Positions 1-9,751 of a stretch of 64,000 bases of DNA are shown here, piece by piece (the stretch's first letter is position 1; every line of letters starts with the position of its first letter). The translations under genes and the position numbers were made by a program. Under the pieces are notes generated by a model that saw only the letters and a list, made by a program, of their open reading frames with translations, was not told the DNA's origin and made no database searches. This DNA comes from DATFVA01 sp963815785 (lineage in GTDB: Bacteria; Bacteroidota; Ignavibacteria; Ignavibacteriales; Ignavibacteriaceae): contig CAWFHZ010000007.1 of NCBI GenBank assembly GCA_963815785.1, forward strand, positions 248,001 through 312,000. Reading direction: 5' to 3'.

Positions 1-1
1 T

Positions 2-445
2 CCCGGATTAAGAGAGATAGATAAACTTGCTGTAAAACTGGGTGGGGGAGAAAATCATCGGATTGGTTTATACGATATGTTCCTGATTAAAGATAACCAC
101 ATCGAAGTTGCCGGTTCAATTACAAAAGCAGTTGACGCCTGTAAAAAATGGAGAGACAAAAAAAATCCTTCATTAAAAATTGAAGTTGAAACAAAAAATC
201 TTGGTGAAGTTAAAGAAGCAATCAATTGTAATGTTGATGTAATTATGCTGGATAATTTCGAAATTGAATCAATGAAAGATGCAGTAAATCTGATAAATGG
301 AAAATGTAAAGTTGAAGCTTCAGGAATGGTAAATCTAAATACAGTTAAAACTATTGCAGAAACAGGAGTTGATTATATTTCTGTCGGCGCGTTGACACAC
401 AGCGTTAAAGCTCTTGATATCTCACTTGATATAAAGATGAGATAA
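2..445 (+). CDS. nadC: Nicotinate-nucleotide pyrophosphorylase (carboxylating), C-terminal part
   Basis: The gene is cut by the left edge of the window; 147 codons are present and the reading frame is open from base 2. NadC condenses quinolinate with PRPP to give nicotinate mononucleotide, CO2 and pyrophosphate in NAD biosynthesis. The visible start of the fragment has the GGGxNHRxGLxD and LIKDNH motifs of the family, followed by the barrel strands VEVET, VDVIMLDN, VEASG and VDYISVGALTHS. A shorter start at the ATG at 77 would delete the first motif, so it is not the true start. It ends 7 bases before the flippase gene, in the same direction. Confidence 0.93.
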   Translation, partial: PGLREIDKLAVKLGGGENHRIGLYDMFLIKDNHIEVAGSITKAVDACKKWRDKKNPSLKIEVETKNLGEVKEAINCNVDVIMLDNFEIESMKDAVNLINGKCKVEASGMVNLNTVKTIAETGVDYISVGALTHSVKALDISLDIKMR

Positions 446-452
446 ACGACAA

Positions 453-1928
453 ATGATTTTTGAAAAATTAAAACAGCTCACAAAAGACACCGCAATCTAT
501 GGAATCAGTACGATGGTGGGACGATTCCTTTCTTTCCTGCTTGTTCCTTTCTATACAAATATTTTTCATCCTGCACAGTACGGTATAATCGCCAACATCT
601 ATATCTTCATCGGAATTTTTAATATTGTTTATGTATATGGTATGGATGCAGCTTATTTAAAATTTGCCGCACTGCCTACTATTGGAGATAAAAAAGATAA
701 TTTCTCAACCCCTTATCTCTCAGTTTTTCTGTCAGGCATTATTCTTTCATTTATAATGATTCTTATAAGAGAGCCTGTTTTTAATCTGCTTGAAGTTCCA
801 ATTAATTATTATCACCTGATGTATTATTCTGCAGGAATTTTATTCCTGGATTCAATTGCTGTAATTCCTTTCATTCAATTAAGACTTCAAAGAAAAGCTA
901 AAAAGTTCGCCTCTTTTAAACTTGTTAATATTACAGTAAACATTATTCTTAATCTTGTACTCATTTTAAAATATAAACTGGGAATTGAAGCAGTTTTAAT
1001 AAGCAACTTATTTGCATCTCTTTCATCCCTGCTTTTATTGCTCCCTGATATATTTAAAAACCTGCATTTAAAGTTTAATCTAAAACTATTCAAAAAATTA
1101 ATGAAATTCGGTTTACCATATCTGCCTGCAGGTCTTTCATCAATGCTGATCCAGGGAATTGACAGACCAATTCTTGGTAAGCTTACAAATCTCGATACTG
1201 TTGGAATTTATAATGCCTGTTACAAGCTTGGAATATTTATGATGTTATTTGTAAATATGTTTCAGTATGCGTGGCAGCCGTTCTTTCTTCAGAATGCGGA
1301 AGAAAAAAATGCAAAAGAGATCTTCTCAAAAGTGCTTACCTACTTTACGTTTGCAGCGAGTTTAATCCTTGTTATTCTTTCTCTATTTATAAACAACATT
1401 GTGGCTATTCCGGTTTTACATGGCAGAACATTAATTGATTCATCTTATTGGGGCGGAATTTCGATAGTGCCGATAATTCTATTCGGGTATCTGTTTAATG
1501 GATTATATGTGATTTTTACAGCCGGAATCTATATTGAAGAAAAAAGTATGTACATACCTTTAATTACCGGGATAGGTGCCGCTGTTAATATCGGGGTTAA
1601 TTTTTTACTGATTCCAATCTGGGGAATAATGGGTGCTGCACTCGCAACCCTGGGTGCATACTTTGCAATGGCAGCCGGATTGTACATTGTAACACAAAAA
1701 TTTTACAGAATAGAATATGAAATTGCAAAGCTTTCAAAAATATTTTTTGCTATTCTGGTTGTGGGCGGAGTCTACTATTATCTTTTTTATACAAATCAGC
1801 TTATAATGATATATAAATTAATGCTGATTGTTTTCTTCTCTCTCTTCCTCTATTTATTTGTTTTTGATAAAAAAGAAATTGATTTTCTTAGAACAAAATT
1901 AGCTGCATTAAGACAAAACAGGAGTTAG
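453..1928 (+). CDS. Polysaccharide/oligosaccharide flippase (Wzx/MATE-like)
   Basis: A 491-residue protein made almost entirely of hydrophobic segments, roughly 12-14 membrane spans, opening with a cytoplasmic stretch and a GRFLSFLLVPFYTNIF segment typical of the oligosaccharide flippase (Wzx, PF01943/PF13440-like) family. Such proteins move lipid-linked sugar units across the inner membrane for O-antigen, capsule or exopolysaccharide. No glycosyltransferase cluster flanks it here, so the substrate is unknown. The stop codon abuts the ATG of the following dut gene with no gap, suggesting co-transcription of nadC, the flippase and dut. The assignment to the superfamily is firm; the specific function is inferred. 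Confidence 0.85.
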   Translation: MIFEKLKQLTKDTAIYGISTMVGRFLSFLLVPFYTNIFHPAQYGIIANIYIFIGIFNIVYVYGMDAAYLKFAALPTIGDKKDNFSTPYLSVFLSGIILSFIMILIREPVFNLLEVPINYYHLMYYSAGILFLDSIAVIPFIQLRLQRKAKKFASFKLVNITVNIILNLVLILKYKLGIEAVLISNLFASLSSLLLLLPDIFKNLHLKFNLKLFKKLMKFGLPYLPAGLSSMLIQGIDRPILGKLTNLDTVGIYNACYKLGIFMMLFVNMFQYAWQPFFLQNAEEKNAKEIFSKVLTYFTFAASLILVILSLFINNIVAIPVLHGRTLIDSSYWGGISIVPIILFGYLFNGLYVIFTAGIYIEEKSMYIPLITGIGAAVNIGVNFLLIPIWGIMGAALATLGAYFAMAAGLYIVTQKFYRIEYEIAKLSKIFFAILVVGGVYYYLFYTNQLIMIYKLMLIVFFSLFLYLFVFDKKEIDFLRTKLAALRQNRS

Positions 1929-2391
1929 ATGGAATCGAATAAAATAACTGTGAAAATTAAACGGTTAAATCCCGGTTTTGATGACATTGCTCTTCCGGAT
2001 TATTCAACTCACGGAAGTGCAGGAATGGATGTTCGGGCAGCAGTGGAAAAAGAAATTAATTCTTAAAGCAGGTGAAGTAAATCTTATTCCAACAAATTTA
2101 GTCGTTGAAATCCCGGAAGGATTTGAGATTCAGGTTCGTCCAAGAAGCGGACTTGCAGTTAAACACGGAATCGGAATTCTTAATTCTCCCGGAACAATTG
2201 ACTCTGATTACCGCGGTGAAATAAAAATTATTATGATGAACTTCAGCAAAGAGGATTTTGTGATTAAACGGGGTGAAAGAATTGCTCAACTTGTATTATC
2301 AAAAGTTTATCTTGCTAATCTTGAAACAAATGAAGATCTGATGGAAACTAAAAGAGGTGAAGGCGGATTCGGGCACACAGGAAAAGAATAA
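1929..2391 (+). pseudogene. dut: dUTP diphosphatase (dUTPase), single-base frameshift
   Basis: dUTPase hydrolyses dUTP to dUMP and pyrophosphate, keeping uracil out of DNA and supplying dUMP for dTMP. The ATG at 1929 lies directly after the flippase stop and behind AGGAG. It opens a frame carrying motif 1 (HGSAGMDVRA) that stops at 2064-2066. The rest follows in another frame, from about 2062 to 2391: RPRSGLAVKHGI, LNSPGTIDSDYRGE, RGERIAQLVL and the C-terminal RGEGGFGHTG arm. Removing one T near 2060-2064 joins the two into a normal-length dUTPase reading EKEINLKAGEV across the join. All five motifs are otherwise intact, so this is either a very recent mutation or a sequencing/assembly error. 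The internal ATG at 1978 would lack motif 1. Confidence 0.88.
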
Positions 2392-2480
2392 ATTTTTTGA
2401 TTATTTAATTTAGAACTACTACATTGTAATAAGGTTAAGTTTTAATCTTTATTAAAAGTCTTTTTAATTCGGGGTTTAAA

Positions 2481-3035
2481 GTGAAAAAACAATTATCTCT
2501 TCTTGCCCTTTTTATATTGATTTCCAATTTTAAGGCTTATCCACAACAATTTAATGTGGGTTTCAAGGTTGATATAATCAAGGATGTAAACATAGAACCA
2601 ATCCAGTCTTATGCGAAGGGCACTTCCCTTTTCCCTTTCCCGGCTTTTTTTCTAAAAGTTGGGGTATTATTTTTTGATAATCTGGAACTGCAACTTGAGG
2701 GTGGTTCTCAAATTGGAGATAGGTTTGCTGGAGTAGAAGCCGCAGCCCTCATAAAATACAGAGCATCTTATAACATATTTCCTTTCATAACTTATTTAAA
2801 TCATCAGAATCAAGGTCACGAAGGTGTCGGAACCGGAACATTGAGCAATACTTATAATTTTTTTGGTCTTGGTGCCGAGCTGAAAGTCTCAAAATTGTTC
2901 AGTGCTGATTTAGCTTATTATGTTCCGGTGGGCAGAAAGGTTTTCGATTATAGTCTTGAGCCCGATAAAACTGTTTATAACTCACAGGTTGGTTCGCTTG
3001 TGAGACTTGGATTTATTTTTAGTTTTTATCCGTAA
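2481..3035 (+). CDS. Putative outer-membrane beta-barrel protein, function unknown
   Basis: A 184-residue protein starting with GTG at 2481, behind a GGGG run about six bases upstream. It has an N-terminal signal peptide (MKK followed by a hydrophobic stretch, with likely cleavage near residues 21-23). The mature part alternates polar and hydrophobic residues with many Gly/Phe/Tyr positions and ends in a Phe-rich strand (LGFIFSFYP), as in small Bacteroidota outer-membrane barrels. No enzyme motif is visible. It stands alone between dut and dnaE. I do not recognise a specific family. Confidence 0.6.
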   Translation: MKKQLSLLALFILISNFKAYPQQFNVGFKVDIIKDVNIEPIQSYAKGTSLFPFPAFFLKVGVLFFDNLELQLEGGSQIGDRFAGVEAAALIKYRASYNIFPFITYLNHQNQGHEGVGTGTLSNTYNFFGLGAELKVSKLFSADLAYYVPVGRKVFDYSLEPDKTVYNSQVGSLVRLGFIFSFYP

Positions 3036-3173
3036 AGGAAATTGTTTTAAAAAAAATATAAAAATTTCTTAATTATTTTTTCATACTGCTTAAACTCTCA
3101 AAAAAGTTGCTGAAATTTTTTTAACTTGCACTCAGTGAAATTCTAATCTCATCTTTTTAAATTCTTTTTCTAC

Positions 3174-6100
3174 ATGTCAGACTTTATTCATCTACATAAC
3201 CATTCACACTATAGCTTGCAGGACGGAGCCTGTACTGTTGATAGTCTTATAGCAGCGGCAAAGAAAAATAATATGCACTCTGTCGCATTAACAGATCACG
3301 GCGTGATGTATGGAATAGCTGAATTTTATAAAAAAGCTACCAAGGAGGGAATCAAACCGATTGTGGGAATGGAAGCTTACATTGTGACCGATGGTTCAAG
3401 GTTTGACAGAGGTAAAGAAAATGAAAACAACGGCAGAAAAAAATCAAAACATTACAACCATTTAATTCTTCTTGCAAAAAATAAAGAAGGATATCAAAAC
3501 CTTTCCAAGCTTTCAACACTGGGACATACCGAAGGATTCTATTACAAACCAAGAATTGATTTAGAACTCCTCAGAAAATACAGAGAAGGATTAGTTTGTA
3601 CTTCAGCCTGCGCAGGTGGAGTAGTTTCAACTCATCTTATTAATAATGATTACGATAAAGCACGGGAAATAGCAAAAACATTTAAAGATATTTTTGAGGA
3701 TGATTTCTACCTCGAGATACAGGACCACAATATGGAGGTGGAAAAACCTGTGCTTGAGGGTATGCCGAAACTTTCCAAAGAACTCGGAATTAAACTAGTT
3801 GCAACAAATGATTGCCATTATATAGAAAAAGATCATGCTTTCGCACATAACATTCTTCTTCTTCTTTCAGATAAAAATGGTGCTGATTACAGGCAACTTA
3901 GATATGGAACAGACCAGGTTTATTTCAAGTCCCAGGAAGAAATGATTAAGCTCTTTAAAAATTATAAAGGAGCTGTTGAAAATACTCTTGAAATAGATTC
4001 AAAGATTGATTTGAAACTGGATTTTACCGGGCATCATTATCCGCAATTTCCAATTCCGGTTGATGTACCTGCAAAAAATGCCGAGGAATATTTTGAATTT
4101 CTTGCAAAAGAAGGTCTTCAAAAAAGGATGAAAAATATTTCTCCCGAAGTTCAGGAAAGATTTGATTTTGAAATAGAAACCATAAAGCAAATGGGTTTTG
4201 CCGGTTACTTTTTAATAGTACAGGATTTTATAAATGCTGCAAGGAATATGAATATTCCCGTCGGACCGGGCAGAGGAAGTGTTGCCGGAAGTCTTGTTGC
4301 ATATACTTTGGGAATAACAAATATAAATCCTTTGGAATATAATCTACTCTTCGAGAGATTTTTAAATCCTGCGCGTAAATCTATGCCTGATATTGATGTG
4401 GATTTTGCCGATGATAAACGCGGTGAAATTATAGATTACGTCAGAGAAAAATACGGAGCTAATTGTGTAAGCCAGATAATAACTTTTAACAGGTTATCTT
4501 CTAAAGCAGTAATCAGGGACGTAGCACGTGTATTAAAAATTCCAATTCCTACCGTGAATAAAATAACCAAATTTATTCCATCAAAATTTGGTAAAGTATT
4601 TACAATTGACCAGGCACTGGCTGAAGTACCGGAATTGAAATGGGTAAGAGATTCAAAAGAAAGCGAAATTCAAAATCTAATTAAGTATGCTAAAGTACTT
4701 GAAGGAATGAACCGTAATGCTTCAAAACATGCGGCGGGAGTAGTTATTACCCCAGAAGATGTCAGCAATTTCGTTCCTCTCGCAAATGCTGTTTCTCAGA
4801 CAGATATTGTAACACAATTCAATATGAAGGAAATTGAAAGCTGGGGATTGCTTAAGATGGACTTCCTTGGTTTACGTACTTTAACAATTATCCGCGATAC
4901 ATTATCACTAATTAAAAAAAATCATAATATTGAAATTGATATTGACAATATTCCTTTGAATGATGAGAAAACCTTACAGTTATTTTCCAAAGGACAAACT
5001 ACGGGCATCTTTCAGTTTGAGTCTGCCCCGATGCGTGAATATCTTAAAAAGTTGAAACCTACCGGTTTGAATGATCTTGCAGCGATGAATGCACTTTATC
5101 GTCCCGGTCCAATGGAATTTATTGATGATTTTATTGATCGAAAATTTGGTCTGAAGGAAGTTGTTTACCAGCATAAAATTCTTGAAACAATTCTGAATGA
5201 AACATACGGGATTATTGTTTACCAGGAACAGGTAATTCAGATTGCAAACAAAGTTGGAGGTATGAGTTTATCCGAAGCTGATATTCTTCGCAGGGCTATG
5301 GGCAAAAAAGATCTTGCTGCAATGAAGCAGCAGAAAGAAAAATTTACTGCCGGAGCAATAAAGAATGGAATAGCAAAGAAAACCGCTGAGGAAATTTTTG
5401 ACGCAATTGATAAGTTTGCTAATTACGGATTCAATAAAAGTCACGCTGTAGCTTATAGTTATGTTGCATACCAGACAGCTTATTTAAAAGCCCATTACAC
5501 TGCAGAATTCCTTGCAGCCAACCTGACCAATGAATTTGGAAATTCGGATAAAGTTGCCTTGTTCCTTGAAGATTGCAGAAAACTTAAAATAGAAGTGCTT
5601 CCACCCGATGTTAATAATCCTTCCGTTTCATTTGACGTTCAGGATGGGAAAATTCGTTTCGGAATGTCTGCAATAAAAAATGTTGGTAAAACTGCGGTGG
5701 AAGAAATAATTAAAACAAAAGAAAAGATAGAGAGAAACTTTAAGAGTATTTTTGATTTCTGCGCAAGTGTAGATACTCATATCGTTAGTAAACGTGCGTT
5801 GGAAGGATTGGTTCTTGCAGGCGCTTTTGATTCAATTAATAATATTCGCTCAAAACAGCTTGTAGCGATAGAAGCTGCACTGGATTATGGTAATAAATTT
5901 CGTAACTCTGCTCTTACTGATGAGAATAGCTTGTTTGGAGGAATGGAGGAACTGGTTAAACCTGTTGAACCCGAACTTCCGAATCTACCTCAATGGACTC
6001 AACGCGAAAGACTTGCAAAAGAAAGGGAAGTACTTGGATTTTATGTGACCGATCATCCACTTAGAAAATTTGAAATTGAGTATAAATCTTTTTCATCAAT

Positions 6101-6638
6101 TCAGTTGGGGGATACTGAAAGATTACAAGAAACAGATGTTGTACGGGCATGCGGTGTAATTACAGAATTGAAAACGAAAATTGATAAATCCAATAGAAAG
6201 ATGGCATTCTTCAAACTGGATGATTTTTCGGGTTCATGTGAATGTTTAATGTTTTCGAAGGTATTTGAAAATTATGGGCAATATATCAAAGAGGAAGAAT
6301 GTGTGTTAATAATCGGGAAACCTGAAAGCAGTGGGGACGCAATAAAAATTCATATTGATAAAGTTATACCGCTCCATGAAACAAAAAAGGAATTAACTGA
6401 AAGTATAAAGATAAATATAGATAAGAAACGCCATCCGCTGGCAAAAATTTCTGAGTTAAAAACTCTATTAGAAACTAATGAGGGAAATATTCCTTTATAT
6501 ATTGATTTGGTAAATAACGGATCAAAACCTTCAAGATTCACATTGCCAAACAATAGAGTTAATTTGACTGATCAGTTTATTCAGGATGTAAATAAATGTC
6601 TGGGTGAAGATTCACTTCTTCTTGTATGCAAAAAATAA
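3174..6638 (+). CDS. dnaE: DNA polymerase III subunit alpha
   Basis: The replicative polymerase catalytic subunit, 1154 residues, a normal length for DnaE. The N-terminal PHP domain starts with HLHNHSHYSLQDGA and has TDHGVMYG. The polymerase active site includes GPGRGSVAGSLVAY and PDIDVDF (residues 405-411, with Asp406 and Asp408 as metal ligands). Further on are the nucleotide-binding fingers, the tandem helix-hairpin-helix region with GFNKSHAVAYSYVAYQTAYLKAH, and a C-terminal OB-fold domain (VVRACGVITELKTKIDKSN). No ribosome binding site is visible before the ATG. Upstream bases 3036-3173 are AT-rich; a weak promoter could lie there but none is convincing. Confidence 0.97.
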   Translation: MSDFIHLHNHSHYSLQDGACTVDSLIAAAKKNNMHSVALTDHGVMYGIAEFYKKATKEGIKPIVGMEAYIVTDGSRFDRGKENENNGRKKSKHYNHLILLAKNKEGYQNLSKLSTLGHTEGFYYKPRIDLELLRKYREGLVCTSACAGGVVSTHLINNDYDKAREIAKTFKDIFEDDFYLEIQDHNMEVEKPVLEGMPKLSKELGIKLVATNDCHYIEKDHAFAHNILLLLSDKNGADYRQLRYGTDQVYFKSQEEMIKLFKNYKGAVENTLEIDSKIDLKLDFTGHHYPQFPIPVDVPAKNAEEYFEFLAKEGLQKRMKNISPEVQERFDFEIETIKQMGFAGYFLIVQDFINAARNMNIPVGPGRGSVAGSLVAYTLGITNINPLEYNLLFERFLNPARKSMPDIDVDFADDKRGEIIDYVREKYGANCVSQIITFNRLSSKAVIRDVARVLKIPIPTVNKITKFIPSKFGKVFTIDQALAEVPELKWVRDSKESEIQNLIKYAKVLEGMNRNASKHAAGVVITPEDVSNFVPLANAVSQTDIVTQFNMKEIESWGLLKMDFLGLRTLTIIRDTLSLIKKNHNIEIDIDNIPLNDEKTLQLFSKGQTTGIFQFESAPMREYLKKLKPTGLNDLAAMNALYRPGPMEFIDDFIDRKFGLKEVVYQHKILETILNETYGIIVYQEQVIQIANKVGGMSLSEADILRRAMGKKDLAAMKQQKEKFTAGAIKNGIAKKTAEEIFDAIDKFANYGFNKSHAVAYSYVAYQTAYLKAHYTAEFLAANLTNEFGNSDKVALFLEDCRKLKIEVLPPDVNNPSVSFDVQDGKIRFGMSAIKNVGKTAVEEIIKTKEKIERNFKSIFDFCASVDTHIVSKRALEGLVLAGAFDSINNIRSKQLVAIEAALDYGNKFRNSALTDENSLFGGMEELVKPVEPELPNLPQWTQRERLAKEREVLGFYVTDHPLRKFEIEYKSFSSIQLGDTERLQETDVVRACGVITELKTKIDKSNRKMAFFKLDDFSGSCECLMFSKVFENYGQYIKEEECVLIIGKPESSGDAIKIHIDKVIPLHETKKELTESIKINIDKKRHPLAKISELKTLLETNEGNIPLYIDLVNNGSKPSRFTLPNNRVNLTDQFIQDVNKCLGEDSLLLVCKK

Positions 6639-6748
6639 ATGTTCTGATTTTAACGGTTGATCAGAATAATTCTTAATTGTATAACTTATAGCATTTTTGT
6701 ATTATTAAAATTCCGTTTTTAATTAATATGATAAGGTATTGAAGTAGT

Positions 6749-7570
6749 ATGGCAGATAGTGAAAATGGTAAACTCTGGGCAGTAGTACTTGGGGCTTCTT
6801 CAGGTTTTGGTGAAGCAGTTTCAATTAGACTTGCTGAAGATGGTTACAATATTTTCGGTGTACATTTGGACAGGCAGGCAACAATGCATAACGTTGAAAG
6901 GATTATTAGTAAAATAAAATCCAGCGGATCCGAAGCAGTTTTTTTTAACGCTAACGCAGCTGATGCCGAAAAAAGAATTGAAATTATAACTGAGATAAAA
7001 AATAAATCAAACGGAAAACCAATCATTAAGGTATTGCTTCACTCACTGGCTTTTGGAACACTTAAACCTTTTATAAAAAAGAATGAAGAACAGCCACTTA
7101 CAAAACCTCAAATGGAAATGACCCTCGATGTAATGGCTCATTCTCTTGTCTATTGGGTTCAGGAATTAGTAATGGCAAACCTTTTTGTACGCAAAGGTCG
7201 AATTTTTGCAATGACAAGTTCCGGAAGTAAGGCAGTCATACCATTTTATGGTGCTGTATCTGCTGCCAAGGCTGCACTTGAATCTCACGTAAGACAACTT
7301 TCCACTGAACTAGGAGAAATGGAAATTGCTGTGAATTCAATAATGGCCGGAGTTACTGATACGCCGGCTTTAAGAAAAATTCCGGGAAATATTCCTATGA
7401 TTGAAGTTGCAAGAAGAAAAAACCCCCGTAACAGGTTAACTAAACCTGAAGATATTGCTGGGGTAATTTCAGTTCTCTGCCGTGACGGTGGTGAATGGAT
7501 TTCAGGCGGAATAATTCATGCAGATGGGGGCGAAGATAGTGTTAGTTACGTGGGTCAGGGGAAGGCATAA
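6749..7570 (+). CDS. Enoyl-ACP reductase of the SDR type (FabI/FabL-like)
   Basis: A 273-residue short-chain dehydrogenase/reductase. The NAD(P)-binding motif GASSGFGEA is at residues 15-23. Instead of the usual SDR YxxxK, the catalytic pair is Tyr167 and Lys174, spaced Y-x6-K (YGAVSAAK); the position four residues before the Lys is Val. That spacing is the hallmark of FabI and FabL enoyl-ACP reductases, which reduce trans-2-enoyl-ACP in the last step of fatty-acid elongation. HSLAFG at 98-103 also resembles this group. The tail HADGGEDSVSYVG is SDR-like. The choice between FabI, FabL and another reductase is unsettled. It precedes trxA by 32 bases. Confidence 0.75.
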   Translation: MADSENGKLWAVVLGASSGFGEAVSIRLAEDGYNIFGVHLDRQATMHNVERIISKIKSSGSEAVFFNANAADAEKRIEIITEIKNKSNGKPIIKVLLHSLAFGTLKPFIKKNEEQPLTKPQMEMTLDVMAHSLVYWVQELVMANLFVRKGRIFAMTSSGSKAVIPFYGAVSAAKAALESHVRQLSTELGEMEIAVNSIMAGVTDTPALRKIPGNIPMIEVARRKNPRNRLTKPEDIAGVISVLCRDGGEWISGGIIHADGGEDSVSYVGQGKA

Positions 7571-7602
7571 TAATTTAGTTTTTAAATCAGAGGATAAAAT
7601 TT

Positions 7603-7926
7603 ATGAAAACAATAACTATAACAGATGACAACTTCGATGAGGAAGTGACAAAATCAGAAAAACCTGTGCTGATTGATTTTTGGGCAACTTGGTGCGGTCC
7701 CTGTAAAATGATTGCTCCAATTGTTGAAGAACTAGTTGATGAATACGAGGGTAAAGCAAAAATAGGAAAACTTGATGTTGATAATAATCAGCAGACAGCA
7801 ATAAAATTTGGTGTACGAAGTATTCCAACTATTTTAATCTTTAAAGATGGCAAACTTAAGGATACAATCATTGGTGCAGTTCCAAAAGCTCAGATAGTTC
7901 AAAGATTGAATACAGCAATTGCATAA
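7603..7926 (+). CDS. trxA: Thioredoxin
   Basis: A 107-residue cytosolic thioredoxin, typical length. The active site WCGPCK has its two cysteines at residues 31 and 34. The family features DFWATWCGPC, KLDVDNNQ, the cis-proline segment RSIPTILIF and the C-terminal GAVPK are all visible. It reduces protein disulfides using electrons from thioredoxin reductase. It lies between the enoyl reductase and serA in a same-strand run with short spacers. There is no signal peptide, so it is a cytoplasmic thioredoxin rather than a periplasmic one. Confidence 0.97.
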   Translation: MKTITITDDNFDEEVTKSEKPVLIDFWATWCGPCKMIAPIVEELVDEYEGKAKIGKLDVDNNQQTAIKFGVRSIPTILIFKDGKLKDTIIGAVPKAQIVQRLNTAIA

Positions 7927-7958
7927 TACAATTATTTCTCCATTTCCCATCGGAGTAT

Positions 7959-9543
7959 ATGTATAAAATTTTAATTACCGATGCGGTCGATAAAAAATGT
8001 AAAACAATTCTTGAATCTGCCGGCTTTGAAGTAACATTTGAAGCCGGAATGCCTTCCGAAAAAATAAAATCAATTATTAAAGATTATAATGCCTTAATCG
8101 TCAGAAGTGAAACTCAGGTAACTTCTGATCTCATATCACTGATGGATAATATGATAGTTATTGGCAGAGCTGGTACAGGTGTTGATAATATTGATTTAGA
8201 TAGTGCTACAAGAAAAGGCATTATCGTAATGAATACGCCGGGAGGCAATACAATATCAACTGCTGAACATACAATGGCTCTTATGCTTGGAATGTGCCGG
8301 AATGTTGCCCAGGCTAATCAATCTTTAAGAGAAGGTAAATGGGATAGAAAAAAATTTAAGGGTTCCGAGTTAGAAGGGAAAACGCTTGGAGTAATTGGAT
8401 TAGGAAAAGTAGGGAAAGAAGTTGCCATTAGAGCCAAAGCTTTCGGAATGAATGTTATAGGTTACGATCCGGTAATTTCAAAGGAATCTGCAAACAAACT
8501 TGGAGTGAGTTACAGTGATTTAGAAAATTTATTTCAGGAATCAGATATTATTACTGTGCATGTTCCCCTTAATTCAGATACAGAAAATCTTATTTCCGAA
8601 TCTACATTATTAAAATGTAAAGATGGAGTTAAAATTATTAACTGTGCCCGTGGTGGAATTGTTGATGAAATTTCGTTAGTACAAGCATTAAACAGTGGTA
8701 AGGTATCGGCAGCCGCATTTGACGTTTTTATTAATGAACCACCGGATTTAACCGGAGAACTTATTAATCATCCCAAAATATTAACAACACCTCATCTCGG
8801 GGCTTCGACAGATGAAGCACAGGAAAAAGTTGCAATTCAAATTGCGGAACAAATTGCAGATTTATTAAAAAATAAATCAGTAAAGAGGAACATTGAATGC
8901 CTCCTCTATTGAAGCTCTTCAAAATGAGGAATTAAAACCATTCATTGATCTGGCTGAAAAAATGGGCAAATTGATAGCACAGTTAAACCCGGGTCATTTA
9001 AAGAATTTAAACATTAACCTCAGCGGTAGTTACCTGCATACTTACTCAGAAATTTTAGATAATGCAGTTCTTAAAGGATTCCTTTCAACAAAAATTGATG
9101 AACCGGTTAATTTTATAAATGTTAAAATGTTTGCGGAAGAAAAGGGAATTGTTATTAATGAAATAAAGTCAAATGAAAATCGGAATTACAAGAATCTTTT
9201 AAACATTGAATTCATAGGTGAAAATAAAAAGAGATCAGTGTCCGGAACTATATTCGGAAAAAGGGAAAGCAGAATAGTTATGATTGATGATTATAGATTA
9301 GAATTAATTCCCGAAGGGCAGTTGCTTTTTTATAAAAACCTGGACAAACCCGGTATGTTAGCATCGGTTGGAAAGGTACTGGCTGATCAAAACATTAATA
9401 TAGCAGGTCTTTCACTGGGTAGAATAGATACAGGTAGTGAGGCAATGACAGTTATTAACCTTGATGAATCAATTAATAAAATAGCTATAAATCAGATTTT
9501 ATCCATAGAAGGTATATGGGATGTACTACTGGTCAATATTTAA
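7959..9543 (+). pseudogene. serA: D-3-phosphoglycerate dehydrogenase, long form, split by a frameshift
   Basis: This is the first step of serine synthesis from 3-phosphoglycerate. The first frame (7959-8912) has the catalytic and NAD-binding domains: GRAGTGVDNID, LGVIGLGKVGKE, the arginine in NCARGGIVDE, the glutamate in FINEPP and the histidine in TTPHLGAS. It ends after KRNIECLLY. The second frame (from 8893 or so to 9543) continues with ELKPFIDLAEKMGKLIAQL, the ASB domain and a C-terminal ACT domain (FYKNLDKPGMLASVGKVL). Removing one base near 8891-8897 gives one protein of about 527 residues, the normal long-form SerA length. A TTG at 8893 preceded by AAGAGGA could restart translation, so a naturally split two-gene form is possible, though an indel is simpler. 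An intact short paralogue is at 36859-38049. Confidence 0.88.
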
Positions 9544-9620
9544 GATAGGTGGATTTAAACTATATTGACATTTAATCTTAAATAAACTTAATTTCAAGCA
9601 AGATTATGGCTTTTGAAAAC

Positions 9621-9649
9621 TTGACAAAAATTGCGTTTTATAGTATTTT
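9621..9649 (+). promoter_or_regulatory. Candidate sigma70-type promoter
   Basis: TTGACA at 9621-9626 is followed after exactly 17 bases by TATTTT at 9644-9649. This gives a leader of about 95 bases before the T9SS cargo gene at 9752, which has an AGGAG ribosome binding site. The match is by eye. Confidence 0.45.
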
Positions 9650-9751
9650 GGCTGGGCTTATTGAATTAAAAGAGATTTTTTATTTTGAAGTTGAGGAAGT
9701 TCGGATTTTTCTTTCTAAATAATTTATTACTTAATTAACTAGGAGAGCGTT

